Assembly (NCBI GenBank): GCA_016840165.1
Contig: JAEOSU010000051.1
Location: 186,001 to 250,000, forward strand
DNA: 64,000 bases
Source of the DNA: Promethearchaeota archaeon
GTDB taxonomy: Archaea; Asgardarchaeota; Lokiarchaeia; Sigyniarchaeales; SOKP01
Direction: 5' to 3'
The notes below the pieces were generated by a model. The model saw nothing but the letters and a program-made list of their open reading frames with translations, had not been told where the DNA came from and did not search any database. Made by a program: the position numbers and the translations under genes. Shown in pieces: positions 58,733 through 64,000 of the stretch; the first letter of the stretch is position 1; each line of letters starts with the position of its first letter.

Positions 58733-59245
58733 TTAAGATTCTATTAAAAAGAGATCTTTCTCTTTACAAATCTTTTCGATTTCATGAATGATACTAATCT
58801 TTTCCATCGATTCAGGAAATTCTAACTTCAGTTTAACGTCACTTATTTTATCTAATCCATTAAATTTAGCTTGTAATTCAATAACCTTAATATCTTTTGA
58901 ATCTAACCGATTAATTGTTTCATTTATATCGGTATCAAAAACATGTCCTGACAGAATAATGGTTACAAACTTATTTTTTGAACCTATAGAAAGTTTTGTG
59001 ATTTCAATTTTTTTTTCGGTTAGTTCTTTTCGGATATTAAAAATTGATGTATCCATGAGCTCCTTGTTTAACTCAAACCAAACATTTACGGGAATCATAT
59101 TATTTATTTTTTTATCGTGATTGTGTAATATACCATAAATGTTTCCACCATTCTGGGAGATGGGTTTAATCATCTCTATTAAACTTCCCGGTATATCTGG
59201 TAATTTAACTTCGAGATAAATCATAGTAATTATTACATTACTCAC
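58733..59245 (-). CDS. Two-ACT-domain regulatory protein of threonine operon
   Basis: 170 residues. First ACT domain LEVKLPDIPGSLIEMIKPIS near 12-31; second near 95-165 (GHVFDTDINETINRL). ACT domains sense amino acids. It precedes hom by 17 bp on the same strand, and Hom itself lacks an ACT domain, so a detached feedback-sensing subunit is a reasonable inference. Start ATG 59245. Confidence 0.78.
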   Translation of the reverse strand: MSNVIITMIYLEVKLPDIPGSLIEMIKPISQNGGNIYGILHNHDKKINNMIPVNVWFELNKELMDTSIFNIRKELTEKKIEITKLSIGSKNKFVTIILSGHVFDTDINETINRLDSKDIKVIELQAKFNGLDKISDVKLKLEFPESMEKISIIHEIEKICKEKDLFLIES

Positions 59246-59357
59246 TTTTGATGAAGAATATCTTAATAATTTATTTTAATTTATTAATCTCTTTCTAATT
59301 TACAACTAGTCTATCCAAGTCTACTTTTTAATCTTTCGAATTAAAAATTATGAAATC

Positions 59358-60131
59358 TTAAAATAATTTTGAGTTGAATTCAAGTAATTTGTCTTGTATT
59401 TTATTTTTTATTTCTTTTATTAAATTCACTTTAATATCATCAGGTATATATTCCAAATATTCATTTACTTCATGTTGAAGGATGGGATCAATCTGATCGA
59501 TAATGAGTTCAAATATATCATGACGCTTTAAATAATATTTTTTGAACGATTCAATATATCTCCAATTCAGTTTTTTTAACCAGATCCTACCCTTATTTTC
59601 GAGACTAACTATGATTTTCTTAGCTTTAGACTCATTAAAGTGGCTAAATTCATAGTTATGATCAGAAAGGATTTCCTTAAAATGATTTAATATTTCACTT
59701 TTTTGTTTTGCCTTCAAATCTGTATTAGAATTAAGAAATGTAATGATAATAAAATCTAATAGAAAATAAATTTGAGCTTTAATATTGGAACCATAAATTT
59801 CAAGGTGGGATAAATTTTGAATATTAGTTTGCCCAGCAAATACTTTAAAAGAACTAAAATACATAGAAATTAAATCAATTTCCAATAAATTCTTATCAGT
59901 CTCTGAAAGATAGGTTTTAATTGGCTCATAAATCGCTCCATTTTCTGACTCATATTCATAGATCATTATCGCATTACCATATTGATCAGCAACTATAAAA
60001 CCTATGATTGGAGGTATTATATTAAAATTAGATGCCCGAAATTTACTATCTAATAGTTGATTTTTTATGAGAGAGAATTTATTTGTATAAACATGATTGT
60101 TTTTTGTCGGATAATATCCTTGATTTACCAT
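59358..60131 (-). CDS. Longin-like protein (hypothetical)
   Basis: 257 residues without TM segments. The N-terminal half has a strand-turn-strand (IIGFIVADQYGNAIMIYEYE), an amphipathic helix (ISMYFSSFKVFAG), strands LEIYGSNIKAQIYFLLDF and a long helix, the order of a longin/profilin-like fold found in Asgard and eukaryotic trafficking proteins. The C-terminal half is helical and charged. It lies 2 kb from the Arf-PAS fusion. The fold call is by eye and not certain. Confidence 0.5.
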   Translation of the reverse strand: MVNQGYYPTKNNHVYTNKFSLIKNQLLDSKFRASNFNIIPPIIGFIVADQYGNAIMIYEYESENGAIYEPIKTYLSETDKNLLEIDLISMYFSSFKVFAGQTNIQNLSHLEIYGSNIKAQIYFLLDFIIITFLNSNTDLKAKQKSEILNHFKEILSDHNYEFSHFNESKAKKIIVSLENKGRIWLKKLNWRYIESFKKYYLKRHDIFELIIDQIDPILQHEVNEYLEYIPDDIKVNLIKEIKNKIQDKLLEFNSKLF

Positions 60132-60260
60132 TGCGTTATCTCTGAAAACAATGTGGACATAGTTAATTAAAAGTATATACAGAAATGCAGATATTGTTAT
60201 AAAATTACAAGGGAGTGCAAATTTTTATAAAAAACATATCACTCATGTGATATATTGTAA

Positions 60261-61061
60261 TTAGTCTTTTTGATTACCATTGATCCAATTTTTAATCGCA
60301 ACTTTAACAGAGCGACGCATTTCTATAGAAAAATCAGCTCCTAACTTTTCAAAATAAATTTGTTGCCCAAAATTTTCAGCATAATCAATTATGCGTTTTC
60401 TTTCGACTCCTTCGAACATATTTTTATAATCTTCTCTACTCAGTTGATGGTATATATTTTCATGAACAATATAATCCACAGGAAAACGATTTGTAAGCGG
60501 AATTTTATCTTTATCTCCTTTTGGATGTCCAAAACAAATTAAAGTTATTGGAAAAACCCATCTTGGTAATTTAAGAAGTTCTTGGTGAGTTTCATAATTC
60601 TCCATAATGTCACCGATATAGCATGACCCAATTCCTAGAGCCTCAGCAGCTATCACGGCATTCTGGGCAGCAATTAAAGCATCACAACATGCTAAGAGTA
60701 AATCAGATTCTTGAGGTTTCTCAAAATTCACATGCATTTCATTGCATTTTTTTTGAACATCACAAAGTTCAAAATAGTTCCACCACCTCTGCATATCTGC
60801 TAAAAAGATTAAAACTAAAGGCGCTTTTGCTATATGGGGTTGATTATCACAGCTAATTGCCAACTTTTCCTTCAATTTCTGGTCCGTTACTTTTAAAATA
60901 GAGTATAACATCAAATTTCCCGCAGTAGGAGCTCTTATCGCGGCCCTAATAATGATTTTCTCATCTTCCTGACTTATAGGTTTTGCACTGTAAGCACGTA
61001 TAGTCCTTCTTTTATTAAGTAACTCAATAGTCTTATTATCAGGACTTTTTTTTTTCATCAA
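60261..61061 (-). CDS. Nitroreductase-family flavoprotein
   Basis: 266 residues. RRTIRAYSAKPIS and RAPTAGNLMLYS near the N-terminus bind FMN; ALGIGSCYIGD and LPRWVFPITLICFGHPKG are family segments. It may reduce quinones, nitro compounds or enoate-type substrates. It begins 17 bp after the IpdA-like gene stop and is likely co-transcribed. A C-terminal extension after 205 is longer than usual. Confidence 0.87.
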   Translation of the reverse strand: MMKKKSPDNKTIELLNKRRTIRAYSAKPISQEDEKIIIRAAIRAPTAGNLMLYSILKVTDQKLKEKLAISCDNQPHIAKAPLVLIFLADMQRWWNYFELCDVQKKCNEMHVNFEKPQESDLLLACCDALIAAQNAVIAAEALGIGSCYIGDIMENYETHQELLKLPRWVFPITLICFGHPKGDKDKIPLTNRFPVDYIVHENIYHQLSREDYKNMFEGVERKRIIDYAENFGQQIYFEKLGADFSIEMRRSVKVAIKNWINGNQKD

Positions 61062-61078
61062 AAGTATAATTCCTTAAT

Positions 61079-61924
61079 TTATAATAGTATATTTAATATT
61101 GCTTTAGAACCCCCAACCTTATCCAAATATTCAGCATGAGAATCAATGGAAACAAATTTTTGCTTATATTCAGAAAAGTCCATTTTTAGATATTTTTGAA
61201 TGTGCAATGCATCAAAAGTATAACGGTCATAGCAAGAAGTAGGATGAGCTCCAAATGGTAATTTTACGACTGCTTTGGTAGTTTGCATAGGTAATTGAGC
61301 TTTTCCTGGAAGATATCTTATATCTTCAGTTTCCACTAACCTCTCGCAAGTAATAATAGTTCTTTTTGCTGTTTTTGCCATATCATCATCCATCCAGACC
61401 GCACCAGGAATATTTGCATTACCAAATTCATCAGCATAAGGAACATGGAGTATTGCTACGTCTAGATCTATTTTCGGAAGTGCCATTAATTTTGTTCCTG
61501 AACCTAAGGGATCTTCAAATTCTTTAATGTCATCTCGAACTTTTGGAAAGTCCGTTCCAATTATTCCTTTAAGCGGCATAAAAGGAACTTTTAAATATGA
61601 ACATTTTAAACCTAGTGCAATAGAAGCCTCGCTCTCTTCTGAGATAGTAACATTTCCTGATTCAACGGCTTTTCGGTAATGGGGAGCCATACCAAACATT
61701 TCCATGCCTACAAAACAAGCTTTCACTTTTGAAATACAACCTCCGGCTATTAGCATATCTACTTCTATTCCCCCTACAAACGTACAGACCGTGAGGTTTT
61801 TCTTTTCTTGTCTAATGATCTCGCGGACAGCAGCCATAGGTTTTCGCCAAAATGAGAGCCCTCCAAAACCAACTATATTTCCGTCTTCAATATTATCAGA
61901 AATTGCTTCTTCTAATGACATCAA
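61079..61924 (-). CDS. CoA-transferase-fold alpha subunit, IpdA-like
   Basis: 281 residues. The segment GGLSFWRKPMAAVREIIRQ with the following LTVCTFVGGIEVDMLIAGG, PHYRKAVESG, and FGAHPTSCYDRYTFD match IpdA-like proteins, a branch of the CoA-transferase fold whose studied member opens a CoA-bound steroid ring by hydrolysis. Pairs with the beta subunit at 54683-55564. In this archaeon it may instead act on an amino-acid or aromatic-derived acyl-CoA; annotation as glutaconate CoA-transferase is an alternative. Confidence 0.8.
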   Translation of the reverse strand: MMSLEEAISDNIEDGNIVGFGGLSFWRKPMAAVREIIRQEKKNLTVCTFVGGIEVDMLIAGGCISKVKACFVGMEMFGMAPHYRKAVESGNVTISEESEASIALGLKCSYLKVPFMPLKGIIGTDFPKVRDDIKEFEDPLGSGTKLMALPKIDLDVAILHVPYADEFGNANIPGAVWMDDDMAKTAKRTIITCERLVETEDIRYLPGKAQLPMQTTKAVVKLPFGAHPTSCYDRYTFDALHIQKYLKMDFSEYKQKFVSIDSHAEYLDKVGGSKAILNILL

Positions 61925-62175
61925 TTTCGACTCTATTTCTAATCCCCTTATCTTATTTTTTTCTTTAGTGTTTTAAAAGAATAATTAGAAAAAATAGTTA
62001 TTATGTTAAAAATATTTTTTACAGATTATAATAGATAATGTTAATTCATTTTAGATGAAATAAGTCAAGTTTCTGAAAAATTGATACTTGAATTGAATAA
62101 ATACATTTTTATACCATAAACCGATAAAATTATCGTTAAAATAATATTTTTAGAGATGTAATTTCGGAGATTCTC

Positions 62176-64000
62176 TTGATAGTCATTACTTTAAGTCATT
62201 TAAAACCATTTTTTAGACCATATATCTTTTTAAAAATACCAGATTCGGTTGAGAAGGATAAGCTTAGTCAAATCCCATTCTTAATGCAAATGTATGATAC
62301 TGGTTTTTTTAAGCATCTCTTTGGAACATTTAAAACAGCAAACTTATTATTTGAAATCCCCAGTGAATATTCAAGAACAAATAAAGAACAATTATTAATT
62401 TCAATAATAATTGATAAAAAAGACAAATTTAATACTGAATTAACGCAGAAGCTTTTAGAAGAGTTTGTTAAAGAATTTAAAAAAATTGAATCAGCTTTTA
62501 AAGCTTTTTATATCGACTCTCAAGTTTATAAAGGAGATATGGATAAGTATAATAAAGTTAAGAATCTATTAGATACTTTCTATATCACCTTTCCTAAGAA
62601 AGATGTAATATTTGAGCAAAAAGAAGCAAATGTGTTAGTTTTTGGTTTATATCTAGCTGGAAAAACTACACTCATAAGATGTAGACGAAAATCAATATCA
62701 AAAACTATATTTCCGACTATAAGTGTAGATATTTCTAGGATTTTAGTTAACAATGTCTCTTTATTAACATATGATACTCCTGGGCAATCTAAATTTAAAG
62801 AGATATGGAAACCATATCTAAAAAATCAAGATGGGTTAATTTTTGTGCTAGATATTACTGACAAAATTAAATTCCCGGATGCTTTCGCGCTATTAAATGA
62901 GATCGCAGGTCATCCAGAATTAAAAGAACTGCCCTTGCTCATTCTTTTCAATAAAATAGATTTAGAAAAACCGGATACCAATGAGATTAATGATCTAATA
63001 AACGCAATGGATTTAGAAAAGTTAGGGAAGCGCCCGATAAAATACTTTTTAACAAGTGGGATTAAAAATATAAACGTGGATGAAGCTTTTAACTGGTTAT
63101 CTTTAAAACTATCAGAAAGACTTGAGACATATGTTCCAAGGAGTGAGGTCGGAATAATTTTTTGTAGATGGGATGAAAATCTTGGCGTAAAGATTGAATT
63201 TGCATATCCTGAAGATGCATTCGAAGACCCTGAGTTAATCTCAATAAAGAGTTTTTCTGTTTCACAATTCTTTATAGCAGGTGCAGAATTAAAACAAAGA
63301 TCTGTTATTCTTCCCTTTCCTCATTTAAATTCATATGCTGCCGTTTATTTTGATTACATTCCAGATGAGAGTATTAGGGGCGGATTATTACCTTTATGCC
63401 TTATCGTATATTATAATGAAAACTTTCCAAAAGAAATTATTAGCCATTTTAATAATTATATTTACGAATTGTTTGATAACATAAAGAATAATTACCATGA
63501 TAAAAGTAACATCATTAATTTAATCAAGTCAGCACAAAACGCAATAATAAATCAAATTGAGCAATTTAGACCCTCAATTGAAACTCTAAAGTTGGCTGAA
63601 TTACGATATGAAGCTTTATTTAGAGCCGCGCGAGATGCAATCTTAATTATAGATCGACGCTCGGGCATTATAATCGATGCTAACAAACAAGCAGAAAAGT
63701 TATTCCAATTGCCTTTTGAAGATTTTATTGCCCTCCATTCAAGTCAGCTACTTACAGATGATATTAGTGTTGATTTTTACGAAAGAATTATTATACAGAT
63801 TGAAAACCCCGTACCTTTAATTACAAACATTATAAGTATATCCGGTAATCTTGTTCCTGTTGAAATTAGCGTAAATGAGATAAAAGTAGGTCAGCAATTA
63901 TTAGTTCAGTGTATAATCAGAGATATTAGTAAGAGAATTGAGACTGAGCGAAAGTTATGGGAATCTGAAAATAAGTATCGACACCTATTCCAAGATTCTC
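62176..64000 (+). CDS. Arf-family small GTPase fused to PAS domains, partial (runs off right edge)
   Basis: An open frame from TTG 62176 (GGAG at 62166-62169 as ribosome binding site) runs to the window end; 608 codons seen. Order: longin-like N-terminal domain (1-140), Arf-like G domain (150-312) with P-loop GLYLAGKTTL (157-166), switch-1 T181, DTPGQ (200-204), NKID (259-262) and TSG (293-295), a second longin-like domain (325-440), linker helix, PAS (477-590), start of a second PAS (600-). The remainder (perhaps a histidine kinase or other output) is unknown. It could sense a signal and control GTPase state or vice versa. Confidence 0.85.
   Translation, partial: MIVITLSHLKPFFRPYIFLKIPDSVEKDKLSQIPFLMQMYDTGFFKHLFGTFKTANLLFEIPSEYSRTNKEQLLISIIIDKKDKFNTELTQKLLEEFVKEFKKIESAFKAFYIDSQVYKGDMDKYNKVKNLLDTFYITFPKKDVIFEQKEANVLVFGLYLAGKTTLIRCRRKSISKTIFPTISVDISRILVNNVSLLTYDTPGQSKFKEIWKPYLKNQDGLIFVLDITDKIKFPDAFALLNEIAGHPELKELPLLILFNKIDLEKPDTNEINDLINAMDLEKLGKRPIKYFLTSGIKNINVDEAFNWLSLKLSERLETYVPRSEVGIIFCRWDENLGVKIEFAYPEDAFEDPELISIKSFSVSQFFIAGAELKQRSVILPFPHLNSYAAVYFDYIPDESIRGGLLPLCLIVYYNENFPKEIISHFNNYIYELFDNIKNNYHDKSNIINLIKSAQNAIINQIEQFRPSIETLKLAELRYEALFRAARDAILIIDRRSGIIIDANKQAEKLFQLPFEDFIALHSSQLLTDDISVDFYERIIIQIENPVPLITNIISISGNLVPVEISVNEIKVGQQLLVQCIIRDISKRIETERKLWESENKYRHLFQDS

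Noticed and set aside
54683..61924. Treating the separated CoA-transferase subunits as a frameshifted single gene
   Set aside because: Both are complete, have their own starts and stops and lie 5.5 kb apart with intact genes between.

Overview
The window looks like a piece of an Asgard (Lokiarchaeia-like) archaeal genome. It is AT-rich and gene-dense. It carries an Arf-family small GTPase fused to prokaryotic PAS domains, a stand-alone longin-like protein, CoA-based amino-acid and acid fermentation enzymes (indolepyruvate:ferredoxin oxidoreductase, ADP-forming acyl-CoA synthetases, an EtfAB with a ferredoxin domain), HdrD-like iron-sulfur proteins, AmmeMemoRadiSam-type radical SAM, and surface beta-helix proteins. 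No rRNA, tRNA, CRISPR array or insertion sequence was recognised. The lineage is an inference from gene content; no database search was possible.

Layout. 1-5.9 kb (minus): an ABC export-type operon (ATPase, large double FtsX permease, and a membrane-anchored exoprotein that runs off the left edge). 6.2-12.6 kb: RNase III, small hypothetical proteins, an SCP2-like protein, an RPB9/TFS-type zinc ribbon, a glycerophosphodiesterase, an acyl-CoA synthetase alpha-type protein, a hexapeptide acyltransferase and a DMT transporter. 12.6-20.9 kb: a GH2 beta-galactosidase divergent from an MFS transporter, three tandem alpha/beta hydrolases and a radical SAM enzyme. 20.9-24.3 kb: a VWA protein and MoxR-like AAA ATPase pair. 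24.4-27.9 kb: two HdrD-like proteins with a UbiA prenyltransferase. 28-31.4 kb: an orphan DNA methyltransferase, a TauE transporter and small proteins. 31.5-35.9 kb: an ACT protein, acyl-CoA synthetase, IorA and IorB, which together would turn aryl-2-oxo acids into acyl-CoA and then ATP. 36.2-37.7 kb: a CrtI-like oxidoreductase, followed by a 728-bp gap holding a candidate structured RNA.

38.4-41.7 kb (minus) is acyl-CoA dehydrogenase-EtfB-EtfA, a plausible electron-bifurcating or confurcating unit. 41.8-47 kb has a CPBP protease, MBL hydrolase, DJ-1/PfpI protein, flavodoxin, surface beta-helix protein, DUF1801 protein and membrane protein. 47.2-53.2 kb is a two-subunit B12-dependent acyl-CoA mutase with a MeaB chaperone, a second acyl-CoA dehydrogenase and an enoyl-CoA hydratase-family protein. 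The mutase lacks two hallmark methylmalonyl-CoA mutase residues.

53.3-62 kb has an ICMT-like methyltransferase, a membrane-anchored HTH regulator and two CoA-transferase-fold subunits (IpdAB-like). The two subunits are separated by a threonine-biosynthesis block (ThrH-like phosphatase, threonine synthase, homoserine dehydrogenase, ACT protein), a longin-like protein and a nitroreductase. The right end is the GTPase-PAS fusion, cut by the window edge. Overall the window describes an anaerobic, acyl-CoA-centred heterotroph with eukaryote-like GTPase signalling parts.
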